Origin: Blastomussa wellsi
Taxonomy: Eukaryota; Cnidaria; Anthozoa; Scleractinia; Plerogyridae
Reading direction: 5' to 3'
NCBI GenBank assembly: GCA_947652115.1
Contig: OX393573.1
Location: 9,198,980 to 9,262,979, forward strand
DNA length: 64,000 bases
Positions 27,958 to 38,523 of this stretch are shown in pieces. Numbering within the stretch: position 1 is the stretch's first letter; each line of letters begins with the position of its first letter. The position numbers and the translations under genes are program-made. The notes under the pieces were generated by a model, which saw only the letters and a list, made by a program, of their open reading frames with translations, did not search any database and was not told the origin of the DNA.

Positions 27958-28010
27958 TACCATTTTAAACACATCATATAAATATAAAAAATATATAATA
28001 TATATATAGA
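27958..28010 (+). promoter_or_regulatory. Promoter-like module before BRO gene
   Basis: ACCATTTTAAACACATCA followed by TATAAATATAAAAAATATAT and TATATATA ending at the ATG. Almost the same module stands at 28826-28873 before the AT-hook gene, and a related one at 29190-29235 before PolB. Confidence 0.55.
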
Positions 28011-28823
28011 ATGGAACTCCAAAAAACATTGTACAAAAATGAAAAATTGAATGTTGAAATCAATTGTTATATTGATAAGAAAAATGAGTTATGGTTTCGG
28101 GGTAAGGAGATAGCTCAGATATTGGATTACGCTGATACGAAACAAGCAATTAAAAAAAATGTACATATTGAGGATAAAAAATTAATTGATTTCAAAATAT
28201 GGCAAAATCCTTCAGGCGTCTCAAATACGCCCCAAGCTGACAGCAAAAATCCTTCGTGGACAAAAACGGTCCCCCAAGAAACAACTCGAAAATGTTATTT
28301 TATAAATGAATCCGGTTAGTACTCATTAATGCTTTCTTCTAAAAAACCACAAGCAAAAGAATTCAAACACTGGATAACAAGTAAAGTATTACCATCAATT
28401 AGAAAAAAAGGTTATTATAAAATTAACAGCAATAAATTAGTAATTGAGAATGAAAATGATTTACATTTCAAAGTTGTAAATTTTATAAGAAAAAAATACC
28501 CACAAACTCTTATGATTGCTGGTTTGGGTGAATATCAAAGAACGCAAAGTATTAGAATAGCATCTTGGAAGAAAGGTTACATGTCTGGGCAATGTGATCT
28601 CATGATAATGAATCCAACAAGTAAATATAATGCTCTTTGTTTAGAATTTAAAAGCCCTACTGGTTCATATCAAGTGAGTAAAAAACAGTTGGAAATGAAG
28701 GATATGTATATTAAAAACAAATGCAAATATTTGATTATTAATTCTTATGATGATGCTATATTTGAAATAGTAAAACATCTTGAGGAAAGTAATAAATATT
28801 TGAAACAGAGAAAAAAGAGATAA
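28011..28823 (+). pseudogene. BRO-N domain plus PD-(D/E)XK (VRR-NUC-like) nuclease, split by a TAG
   Basis: First part (28011-28319) has the BRO-N core LWFRGKEIAQILDYADTKQA. An in-frame TAG at 28317-28319 stops it within a conserved BRO-N segment, and the frame continues immediately with LSSKKPQAKEFKHWITSKVL, the end of the domain. The second part (to 28823) adds a nuclease-like domain: GYMSGQCDLMIMN and ALCLEFKSPTGSYQ, i.e. G-x-D...E-x-K. BRO-N proteins bind DNA in baculoviruses and phages; joined to a nuclease it might act in genome processing or against competing DNA. A single nonsense change separates the halves. Confidence 0.75.
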
Positions 28824-28873
28824 TATCATTTTAAACGCATTTAAAAATATAAAAAATATATAATATATATATA

Positions 28874-29095
28874 TTGGAAAATCAGACTGTAAAGAGAGGC
28901 CCTGGAAGACCAAGAAAATATTTCACTGAAGAAGAAAGAAAGATAGCAAACAGACCATTCTTTACTAAATACATGTTAACTACAGAATGGAGATGTATCG
29001 ACTGTGGAAATAGAAATTATACTATGGCTGGTAAATTCAGTCATTTGAAAACAAAGAAGCATAAGAAAAATGCTAACACTCAAGCTAAAAATTAA
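28874..29095 (+). CDS. AT-hook/zinc-finger small protein (73 aa, TTG at the expected start)
   Basis: AT-hook RGPGRPRKY near the N-terminus and a C2H2-like finger WRCIDCGNRNYTMAGKFSHL-x-TKKH. The codon at the position where the promoter module ends is TTG, not ATG, so the start has probably mutated or the protein begins elsewhere. Basic, likely DNA-binding. Confidence 0.6.
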   Translation: MENQTVKRGPGRPRKYFTEEERKIANRPFFTKYMLTTEWRCIDCGNRNYTMAGKFSHLKTKKHKKNANTQAKN

Positions 29096-29117
29096 AATAA
29101 GTATTTATGATTATCTA

Positions 29118-29153
29118 TTAATAGTTAAAAATAATAATATTTTTAACTATTAA
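29118..29153 (+). other. Perfect 16-bp hairpin between AT-hook gene and PolB
   Basis: TTAATAGTTAAAAATA, four-base loop, TATTTTTAACTATTAA. Could end transcription of the upstream gene or be a binding site. Confidence 0.7.
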
Positions 29154-29235
29154 AAACCATTAAAAACCATTTTTTTATCTTGTCAAATTTAAACACAATT
29201 AAAGAAATATTTTTTATATAAATATATATTATAGA

Positions 29236-32200
29236 ATGTATTTTTTCAAGCTACTCTCAACTCGATACTACAAAACCGCTAAAAGATTAGGTTATAAATG
29301 GTTAGATCTTGTTAAAAAAACAACCAGACAAAAAGTAATTGATAATGTTGAATCTTATAAACGAGATCAAATCATAAAAAAACTACCGCGAGAATTAATT
29401 AAGGAAAGGAAGAGGAATAAACAAACTATGGAAGAAATAAAAAAGATAATGAGAATGCATAAAAGAATCATAAAGCGAGATCAAATCATAAAAAAACTAC
29501 AGCGAGAATTAATTAAGGAAAGGAAGAGGAATAAACAAACTATGGAAGAAATAAAAAAGATAATGAGAACGCATAAAAGAATCATAAAGCGAGATGAACC
29601 AAAAACTAAGATAAAGCAATTGAATCAAGCATTGAAGGGTTATACTAAGTCTTTTGAAATTGGTAATAAAAATGATAAAGACCCACTTATACAATTAGAG
29701 TCAACAAGACAAGCACTTGAATATCATATCATAGAAATATTAAAATCTGAAAAAGGATTAAAATTTGTTGAAACATTGAAGGTAACATTTGAAAAATTAG
29801 TAAATGGTGAAACAGTGACTAAAACTGCTTATTTCAACAGTTCACCTCAAACTATTATTAATGAAACTGAAATAAAAGAATCATTTAATTTATCAAAACA
29901 ACAAATATTAAATATAGTTGCTAAATGGATATCTGAAGGTTCTGGTTGGACTATTAAATCTGTTGACAATCATTATCTCAATATTATAACCTATCAACCA
30001 ATGAAGGGATCCTCTTATATTCAACTACCACCAGAACTTAGAAATAGTAAAAAAGGATTGATCAATATTAAGAATAAGGATAATGAATGTTTTAGATTGT
30101 GCCATATTCGGTATTTAAACCCACAAGATAAAGATCCACAAAGGATTAAAAAATCAGATATAAAATATATTAATAAGTTAGATTATTCCAAAATTGAATT
30201 TCCAGTGACTATTAAACAATATAATAAAATTGAAAAACAAAATAATATTAATATTAAAGTATTTGGATATGAAAATAAACAGGTTTATCCTATTTATATA
30301 TCAAAAGAAAAAAATAATAATGAATTAAATTTACTATTGATAACAGAAAATGAGAACAAACATTATGTTCTGATTAAAGATTTTAATAGATTAATGTTTA
30401 ATAAAACAAAATATGAAGGAAGAAAACATTTCTGTATGCATTGTCTACAATGTTTCAGCTCTGAATTAATTGGTGTACAAGCTATTGAAATGCAGATAAA
30501 AGGAAAGAATATTTTAAAATTTAATAACTTTGATAAACAACAACCAATACCATTTGTAATTTATGCAGATTTTGAAGCAATAACAGAGAAAATATCAAGT
30601 TGTTCACAAGATAATAATAAATCTTATATAAAATCATATCAAAAACATACAGATTGTGGTTTTGGTTATAAATTGGTATGTTGTTATAATGATGAATATA
30701 GCAAACCACTTACAATTTATAGAGGTGATAAAGCTGTTAATCTTTTTATGGAAAGCATGTTGATGGAAGTTGAATATTGTAAAACTATTATGAAAAATGA
30801 ATTTAATAAACCTTTAAAAATGACAAAAGAAGATGAAGTTGATTTCAAAAAAGCTGATAAATGCTATATCTGTAATAAAGAATACACTGATGAAGATATC
30901 AAAGTAAGAGATCATTGTCATATCACTGGCAAATATAGAGGCTCTGCTCATCAGGAATGTAATCTTAAACTTAAAATAATTCCAGAAAAAATTAAAATTC
31001 CTGTAATATTTCATAATCTCAGAGGTTATGATAGCCATTTTATTATGCAAAAAATTGGTAATATAGTTAATAATCATGATATAAAAATAAGAAGGGAAAG
31101 AAATGTCAGATGAATATAAATGCAATTCCAAATAATATGGAAAAATATATGGCTTTCATGTTAGGTAATCATCTAACTTTTATTGATAGTTTTCAATTTA
31201 TGAGTTCAAGCTTACAAGAACTTGTTAATAATACACCAAAAGATTCATTTAAATATATATCAAAATATTTTAAAGATGAAAATAAATTCAATCTTGTGTT
31301 GAGAAAAGGAGTTTATCCATATGATTATATGGACAGTTTTGATAAGTTTGATTCTCCACTTCCATCAAAAGAACAATTCTATAGTATTTTAAACAATGAA
31401 GATATTTCAGATGAAGATTATCAACATGCTCAAAATATTTGGAAAACATTCTCTTTAAAAAATATGGGTGATTATCATAATTTATATTTAAAAACAGATG
31501 TACTTTTATTAGCTGATGTTTTTGAAAATTTTAGAAAAACATGTCTTGAATATTATAAACTTGATCCATGTCATTATTTCTCATCACCAGGGTTATCATG
31601 GGATGCTATGTTAAAAATGACTGATATTAAATTAGAATTAATGACTGATATTGATATGTTTTTATTTATTGAAAAGGGAATGAGAGGTGGAATCAGTTAT
31701 ATTGCTAATCGTTATGGAAAAGCTAATAATAAATATATGAAAAAATATAATAAAAATGAACCATCTAAATATATTATGTATCTTGATGCAAATAATCTAT
31801 ATGGTTGGGCTATGAGTCAATCTCTTCCAACTGGTGGATTTCAATGGATGAAAAAGGATAAGATAGATAATTTGAATTTAGATCAATACAATGAAGATAG
31901 TAAAAAAGGATTAATATTAGAAGTCGACTTAGAATATCCTGAAAAATTACATAATAAACATAATGATTATCCAGTTGCACCAGAAAAAATTAAAATTAAT
32001 AAAGAAATGTTATCAATATATTGTAAAAATATATCTGAGAAATATAATATATCAACTGGTCTTGTTTATAAATTAGTTCCAAATCTTAATCACAAAGAAA
32101 AGTATATTGTTCATTATAGAAATCTTCAACTATATATGGATCTAGGATTGAAACTAAAAAAGGTTCATAGAGTTCTTGAATTCAATCAATCTCCATGGTT

Positions 32201-33047
32201 GAAACAATATATTGATTAAAATACACAGAAAAGAACAATTGCTAAAAATAATTTTGAGAAAAACTTTTTCAAACTAATGAATAACAGTGTTTATGGAAAA
32301 ACAATGGAAAATCTAAGAAAAAGAGTTGATGTCAAACTTATCACAGATGAAAAGAAACTTTTAAAATACGCAAGCAAACCAACTTTTGTCAGCTGTAAGA
32401 TATTTAATGAAAATTTAGTTGCTGTTCATAAAATTAAAGAAAAACTAGTTTTAAATAGACCTGCTTATGTTGGTATGTGCATTTTAGAACTTAGTAAAAC
32501 ATTAATGTATGATTTCCATTATAATTATATACAGAAAAAATATAAAAATAAAGCAAAATTACTATTTACAGATACTGACAGCCTAATGTATGAAATTGAA
32601 ACTGAAGATGCTTATAAAGACTTTTGGGCTGATAAAGATAAATTTGATAATAGTGACTATCCAGATAGTTCACCTTACTTTGATAAGTCAAATAAAAAAA
32701 TAATTGGTAAGTTTAAAGATGAAGCAGCTGGAGTCCCTATTTGTGAATTCATTGGTCTACGATCAAAAATGTACAGCTATATGAAAGACGACCAAAAAGG
32801 AGGAAAGACTGCTAAAGGAATAAAAAAGAATGTAATCAAAAAAGACATTCAACATGAACACTATAAAGAAACACTATTCAATAATAACCAGATTTATCAT
32901 AAGATGAAAACAATCAGAAGTGAAAAACATCAGATATATAGTTATGAGATTAATAAAATATCACTCAGCTGTTTTGATGATAAAAGATATATTCATCAAG
33001 ATGGCCAGACTAGTTATGCATATGGTCATTATAAGATAAAACAATAA
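29236..33047 (+). pseudogene. Protein-primed DNA polymerase B (Polinton PolB), one frameshift and one stop
   Basis: Three consecutive frames: 29236-31113, 31110-32219, 32277-33047. First: a 38-residue tandem coiled-coil repeat (about residues 42-118, 114-bp DNA repeat), CMHCLQC knuckle, Exo I FVIYADFEAI (about 446), an HNH/zinc-like insert CYICNKEY...RDHCHITGKYRGSAHQEC typical of Polinton PolB, and Exo II FHNLRGYDSHF. Second: Exo III YHNLYLKTDVLLLADVF and motif A YLDANNLYGWAM. Third: motif B NSVYGKTMEN and motif C FTDTDSLMY. The frame slips by one base near 31,090, and a TAA at 32217-32219 stops the protein before motif B, so this copy encodes no full polymerase. It would replicate the element from protein-capped ends. 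Confidence 0.93.
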
Positions 33048-33753
33048 TTACAATTTTAATTTACTTTATTCCAATAATTCCACTGATTCTAATAATTTTC
33101 ATAATTTCATAAATTCCAATACCGAATTATCTAGCTAATTTAGTTTTTTGCTAAATTAGCTAGATAAAATCCAAAACTTAATTAATTAACTAATATTCAC
33201 TATTGATATTAATTAACTAATATACAGTACTGAATTACACAGCTGATATCCAAGCCTTAAAGGTAACCATTTTCAACAACAGGCCTATAATCCAACACTA
33301 ATATCCAATACTGAGATTCAATACTGAAAACCAAATACTGAATTTCAATATTGAAATCAAGTGCTAAAATCCAATACTGAATTCAATACTGAAATTCTGT
33401 ACGGAAATCCAGTACGGAAATTCAATACTGAATTCAATACTGAATTTTCAGTTGGATAATTCAATCATAAAATTCGGCTGAAAATATGAGCTGAAAATAT
33501 TTATGAAAAAATCTGCTGAAAAAATTATTGAAAAATTCTGCTGAAAATATTTATGAAAAATTATTGAAAAATTCTGCTGAAAATATTTATGACAAATTCT
33601 GCTGAAAATATTTATGAAAAATTCGGTTGAAAATATTTATGAAAAATACGGCTGAAAAATTTGGCTGAAAAAATTATTGAAAAAATTCTGCTGAAAAATT
33701 CTGCTGAAAAAAATATTGAAAAATTCTGCTGAAAAATTCTGCTGAAAAAATGC
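33048..33753. other. Polinton non-coding A/T-rich tail with hairpin and short repeats
   Basis: Starts with a perfect 17-bp hairpin at 33127-33167 (TTATCTAGCTAATTTAG, 7-base loop, inverted copy) 80 bases after PolB. Beyond it are many copies of CAATACTGAA-type words and of GAAAATATTTATGAAAAATT, resembling diverged TIR material. No gene. Confidence 0.7.
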
Positions 33754-34549
33754 GCTAAAAAATAAAACTGAAAAATTCAGCAGAAAAATTCAGTCAAAAA
33801 ATTCAGTAAAAAAATTCAGTCAAAAAATTATTGAAAAATTCTGCTGAAAAAATCAGCTGATGGTAAAATGGCCCTATTCCCCCAAGTCCTATACTACTAA
33901 TATCCAATACTGAGATTCAATACTGAAATACAATACTGAAATACAATACTGAGATTTAATACTTATATATAATACTGGATTCCAGTATTATATATCTAAC
34001 ACCATGTAATGGAACATTATCTATACTTCGTATAGATAATATCATTCAATTCCCCAGTTTTAACAACAGGACTAATATCCGGTACTGAATTATCTAGCTA
34101 ATATCCAATACTGAGATTCAATACTGAAATACAATACTGAGATTTAATATTGGATTTCAATATTAGATTTTAGTTTGATAATTCAGTCAAAAAATTCAGT
34201 CAAAAAATTATTGGAAAATTCTGCTGAAAAATTCTGCTGAAAAATTCTGCTGAAAAATTCTGCTGATAAAATCAGCTGATGGTAAAATGCGCTTATTTCC
34301 CCATTCCCTATACTACTTGAGATTCAATACTGAAATACAATACTGAGATTTAATATTGGATTTCAATATTAGATTTTAGTTTGATAATTCAGTCAAAAAA
34401 TTCAGTCAAAAAATTATTGAAAAAAATTCAGTCAAAAAATTATTGAAAAAAATTATTGAAAAAAATTATTGAAAAATTCTGCTGAAAAATTCTGCTGATA
34501 AAATCAGCTGATGGTAAAATGCGCTGGACCCGTTAACATCTATACTACT
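33754..34549 (-). repeat. Polinton right terminal inverted repeat
   Basis: Inverted counterpart of 15535-16326. Terminus modules (CTATACTACT on plus) end at 34549, 34317 and 33898. The outermost spacing is 232 bp here and 245 bp on the left; the inner spacing is 419 bp on both sides. Confidence 0.95.
34016..34040 (-). other. 25-bp palindrome in right TIR
   Basis: ATTATCTATAC-TTC-GTATAGATAAT, the counterpart of the site at 16070-16094. Confidence 0.85.
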
Positions 34550-34555
34550 CTCTGA
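34550..34555 (+). repeat. Polinton target-site duplication, right copy
   Basis: CTCTGA directly after the right terminus, identical to 15529-15534. Confidence 0.95.
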
Positions 34556-36302
34556 AATGTGAAAACTATTGTGAAAACTATTACACGTGGGAAACAATTG
34601 TTCTTCAGAGTTGGGCGCGTGAATTGTGCAGCGTTACCATGCCTTCCTGTCAAAACAAACCCATGCTTTGATTTCGTCACGTTGCTGCTATTCAGCCGTG
34701 ACCTTGTTTTGGTCGAATAATTATTACGAGAGCGGGGAAAAAAATTAATGGCAAACAAATTTCAGCTACCAAATTTGCACAAGCGGCTGCCAGACAACAA
34801 ACTGCAAACAGACAATAAAATATTTTTTTCGCAAATTTATGGTTGCTATGGCCAAAATGCGCCTTTTAATGCATTTCTTCAACAGGGAATATTATTTGTG
34901 GCATACCGCTCGCTTTGGCGGTTTGTGTTTGGCACACATGTTTTGAGACATTCGCTCGCTTGGCGGGTCACGCAGTTTTTTGTTTGTGTTTGCGTTTGGC
35001 ACACATGTTTTGTGATTCTGGGCACATACAAGCTACCAACCCCCTGCCAACCCCTGCCACCCCTCAACCCACGCCTCCCCTCCACCCCGCCACCACTTAG
35101 CAACCAACTGTGTGCAGCTGACCCACGCCTCGCCTCCACCCCACCACCACTTCGCAACCAACTGTGCGCAGCTGCGCCAGAACCACCATGGTATTTGTGT
35201 GTGTTTATGATGTCTATTTGTGTTTTACCATAATTAAGGCCAAAGAGAATAAGCGTAGACTCACATTTACTAAGTTAAAGTGCGAGCCAAACCTGAAATT
35301 CCTTTAGGGAAAACGATTTTTGAAACTTGTGGAATCACAATCTTCAAAGTACATAAAGAAACCCAAAAACAAAATGCAAACTGAATTTTAACAACTACCG
35401 TTTCTTCCATTCGGAAATTCTTTAAAACCCACTGAATTGCTACAAAGTTTAGTCCACTCATAGAAATTTTGCAGAACACTTCAAAAATTAATAAACAGAT
35501 TCCATTTATCGAGTTTCACATAAAACTTTGGCATTTTCCCATTGCAGTTAAATTCAATCCGGACTAAAATTTGATGATTTCCTCTTAAAAGGCGTCTCGT
35601 TTGTATGCATTACTTTGTCGAATTATTTACAGTGCCCAACTGTAGACAATTTGACAAAGTTTTCAACAACCGGCTGCGATGGCATCATCTGACAACGTCG
35701 TTAATGTGTATGCCCTCTGGTGCCAACAACAACCACAACAACAAAATTTTATTATCAATATTTAACTTCATTAATTACACTGTCCCGCGGGTAGCAAAAG
35801 CTAATCTAGGCGGGACAGAAGAACAACTGAGGGTTAGATTTTATAAGTATTATTACATAGATAAATTTTGAATTAATATTGTCACAAAGACAATAAAGTT
35901 AGAATTTTGAGAGGCAAATCAAAAGCCAATGAGTGCATGAAAATTTCTGCAGTTATGGTGAAAAATAAAGAAAAATTTCAGTGCTGGTAAATTTTAAAGA
36001 AAAATTTCAGTGCTGGTACACTGTACCTTCTAGTAAGTTACTTCAATTTCAAGTGACTTCGTACTTTTATGGAACATTTATTTGCATCTAAGCTACATTC
36101 TTATTATTGGTTTTCATGCTCACCTTTTTTCCAAAAAAAGCGTGACCTGCGAACAGTTGAGATCAATATTATTTCTCAACTGACAGTTTCATGAGTCAGA
36201 CAAAACTTTTTTTAATTTTCTTTACAGTCAGTTGCTAATGTTGTTACTGTTGTTTTCATCACCAAAATATGGTCTCTAACAAAGAAATCCAGTTATTCTT
36301 AC
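34556..36302. other. Intron sequence right of Polinton
   Basis: The first 0.7 kb is relatively GC-rich and may belong to the cassette left of the Polinton. It contains two direct duplications: GTTTGTGTTTGGCACACATG-type units around 34918-35010 and a ~52-bp unit (CCCACGCCTC...CAGCTG) in two copies at about 35069-35172. From 35.2 kb on, ordinary A/T-rich intron with an AAC-repeat at about 35,730. Open frames here look like chance. Confidence 0.5.
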
Positions 36303-36459
36303 CCATAGGCACGGCCACACATGCCATAATTGCCAGCCCCAAAACTACCACCAATAATAACAGTAATCTTAGGAACTTGAGCACAGGAGACGGCTGTAAC
36401 CATTTTGGCACCATTTTTGGCGATACCACCAGCCTCATAATCTTTGCCAACCATAAAAC
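36303..36459 (-). CDS. MCCC2: MCCC2 exon with [12 protein letters not shown]
   Basis: Translates to [20 protein letters not shown], then [20 protein letters not shown] and [12 protein letters not shown], the conserved acyl-CoA-binding part of the C-terminal carboxyltransferase lobe. Acceptor TTTTTTCAG, donor GG/GTAAGA. Phase 1 in, phase 2 out; the intron that follows carries the Polinton. Confidence 0.95.
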
Positions 36460-37009
36460 CTGAAAAAAATACTTAGATCTCATTAACCAGGCAAGCGGTT
36501 TGTATGGGAGAATCTTGACCAAGCCCAAAAGCTGTGAGCTGGTTAATAACATGTTTGTTATCTGCCCAAATAAAAAACTGTACTCGCTTACATTTTGCTT
36601 GCAAATGATGATGAGCAAATCTACATCACTGTCAATATAGTCTTTTGCCAATTAAATTGTTAATTCGGTAGTTCCTAGTTATTCGGCCATGTAAGTATAA
36701 TTTCACAGGTGATTATTAGTAATCAGGCATTTTGATTGGCCAAGAAACTCTGCTTATGATGACGCTATAGTCACCCCTCCATAGGCTTGGTTACTAAGCC
36801 ACACCATCTCGAATGCCATCCAGGCAAGTAAACATGACAGACAGTTGCAAACAAGGATCACTTCATGGAGTTGTAAAATGGAAATTATTAAGCTAAGGAA
36901 CTTCAACAACGGACATTGGAATCCTGAAAGCTAACGATGTTCACTTCAAAATATTTAAAGCTACGATGCTTAAAAATGATAATGTCACAAGCAAGGTCGA
37001 ATCGTTTTA
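36460..37009. other. Intron, nothing recognised
   Basis: A/T-rich sequence without coding or repeat features that I can name. Confidence 0.5.
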
Positions 37010-37955
37010 AGGTACGGTAATACGGGTAACATTTTCTTTCAACTTATCTCGCAACACTGTTGTATTGCAAGTTGAAACTCATTGTTCCGGGTATTACCAC
37101 TCACATCGCCAACTTGTCGCGAAGCAAAATTCAGTGTACCAAGTTGCGGAATCCCGCGCACATGATTGGTCAATCGCCTGTACAAAGAGGGCGGTCGCTA
37201 ATATTGTTTGCCGAAAGCGAGCGCTGTTCGCTCTATGTTTTGGCCTTTTAATAGTTGGAGGAAAAGGAAGAAAGGCCACGAAAACGAAACTGGCAAATTT
37301 ACATGCAAGACTGGATTTCCCGGAGTGATGAGAGAGGCGTTTTTTACCAGTTGATGAAAGAGCTTGAAGTAGGAGATGCCGTAGCCTACAAGGAAAGACC
37401 AATACACATTTCTGGTCAAAAAGTATCCCCCCTGATCCAAAAATAGGATGTTCTCGAAGTGTGAATCTGCGGTTAATTTGAGGTAGTTTGGAGACAGATT
37501 GAATTTTTGCGATAATTATTCCTCCAGGCGTTTGTCCTTTTGTTGCCTGTTTTGCTCCTTGTTTTTGTAAAACACAAATACGAAAATTTTCCAGTTCTTT
37601 GAACAGAGATAATTTTTGATCTGTCGGAAAGATTTTTGGTCAGGTACTTCTACTTCGCCTTCAAACTCGTCTCCGTCCGCCATTTTGTTTTTTTTTTCTT
37701 GCTGACAGTCAGTCAAAAGCATTTTATTCAAACTTGTTGTGAGGCAAGTTGTCAGCTGGGTGGCAATACGAGCAACAAAGCTAAAATTTGTTGCACAAAG
37801 TAGAACTCAAGCCTACTTCGCGCAACATGTTGCCGCAACTTGCAACACTGAATTTTGTTGCGAGACAAGTTGGTGATGTGAGTGGTAATACACGTAACAA
37901 CAAGTTTCAACAATGCAACAAGTTGAAAGAAAATGTTGCCCGTATTACCACACCT
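37010..37955. mobile_element. PIF/Harbinger-like element, ~125-bp TIRs, TTA target duplication
   Basis: Left end AGGTACGGTAATACGGGTAA and the inverted right end AGGTGTGGTAATACGGGCAA continue as near-identical inverted repeats for about 125 bp. TTA flanks both ends (37007-37009 and 37956-37958), as in PIF/Harbinger insertions. On the plus strand at about 37255-37370 a short segment (NWQIYMQDWISRSDERGVFY) recalls the start of Harbinger transposases, so this may be an internally deleted copy. Confidence 0.75.
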
Positions 37956-38215
37956 TTAAGAAAAATGTCACCCGGAGGATGAAATACAGGGTTTATCTCT
38001 GTTTTGGCATTGATTAAACCCAGGTGATCACTTTGTGTGGTTTTTGGCCACCAAGAAGTGAAATTGGGTGCTTTTGTAAGGCTAAAGCACAGTGAAAATA
38101 CAAATTAATTGCCATTTCTTCAAGGTTCAATGTGTGTGACAATTGAAATTAAATCAGAATAGTTTAATTCATTAAATGTGTATTCCATAAGTAAAAGTTC
38201 CACTGTTATACTCAC

Positions 38216-38359
38216 CTGTAATATTTTGCAGAAATAGCAGCGGAATTTGACGTTGACAGCAGAGCTGTATAAAATGTGTTCCCTTCAGTGCTGACTCTGA
38301 AAACAGAACTCCATTGTTGGCAATGATTCCTACAGGATATCCATGGATTCGTGCAAAAC
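38216..38359 (-). CDS. MCCC2: MCCC2 exon with [15 protein letters not shown]
   Basis: Translates to [40 protein letters not shown] and LFLQNIT. Acceptor CTGTGCAG, donor ACAG/GTGAGT. Phase 1 in and out. The LINE at 38.5-42.0 kb lies in the intron just upstream of it. Confidence 0.95.
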
Positions 38360-38523
38360 CTGCACAGATGGAAATATGGTCTATCAGCAATAAGACATCC
38401 TAGCTTGCAAACTAAGCTAAATATTTTAAGGGAACTCCCTCTATAAGCTATATAGGACAGTGCAAGGTTCTTGTTTAATTATCTTTTGGGCATTACACAG
38501 ATATAAGGAGGGTTCTGGGCCAC

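Larger units (their letters stand above)
15535..34549. mobile_element. Polinton/Maverick (adintovirus-like) element, 19,015 bp
   Basis: Complete self-synthesising DNA transposon/endogenous dsDNA virus: about 0.79-kb inverted terminal repeats, 6-bp target duplication, protein-primed DNA polymerase B, retroviral-type integrase, packaging ATPase, adenain-type protease, double jelly-roll major capsid and single jelly-roll minor capsid. The A/T content is high throughout, unlike the GC-rich cassette it landed beside. Genes are tightly packed, mostly minus left of 20.9 kb and plus to the right. Transcription factor, zinc ribbon, BRO-nuclease and polymerase genes carry stops or frameshifts, so this copy cannot replicate by itself, although capsid, ATPase, protease and integrase frames are open. 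Confidence 0.97.

Noticed and set aside
34748..35233. 161-codon plus-strand frame with proline-rich C-terminus
   Set aside because: Built on two local DNA duplications and C-rich low-complexity sequence; no family signal.
36259..36651. 130-codon minus-strand membrane-protein-like frame
   Set aside because: It is the wrong frame of the MCCC2 exon at 36303-36459; the correct frame gives a perfect family match with splice sites.
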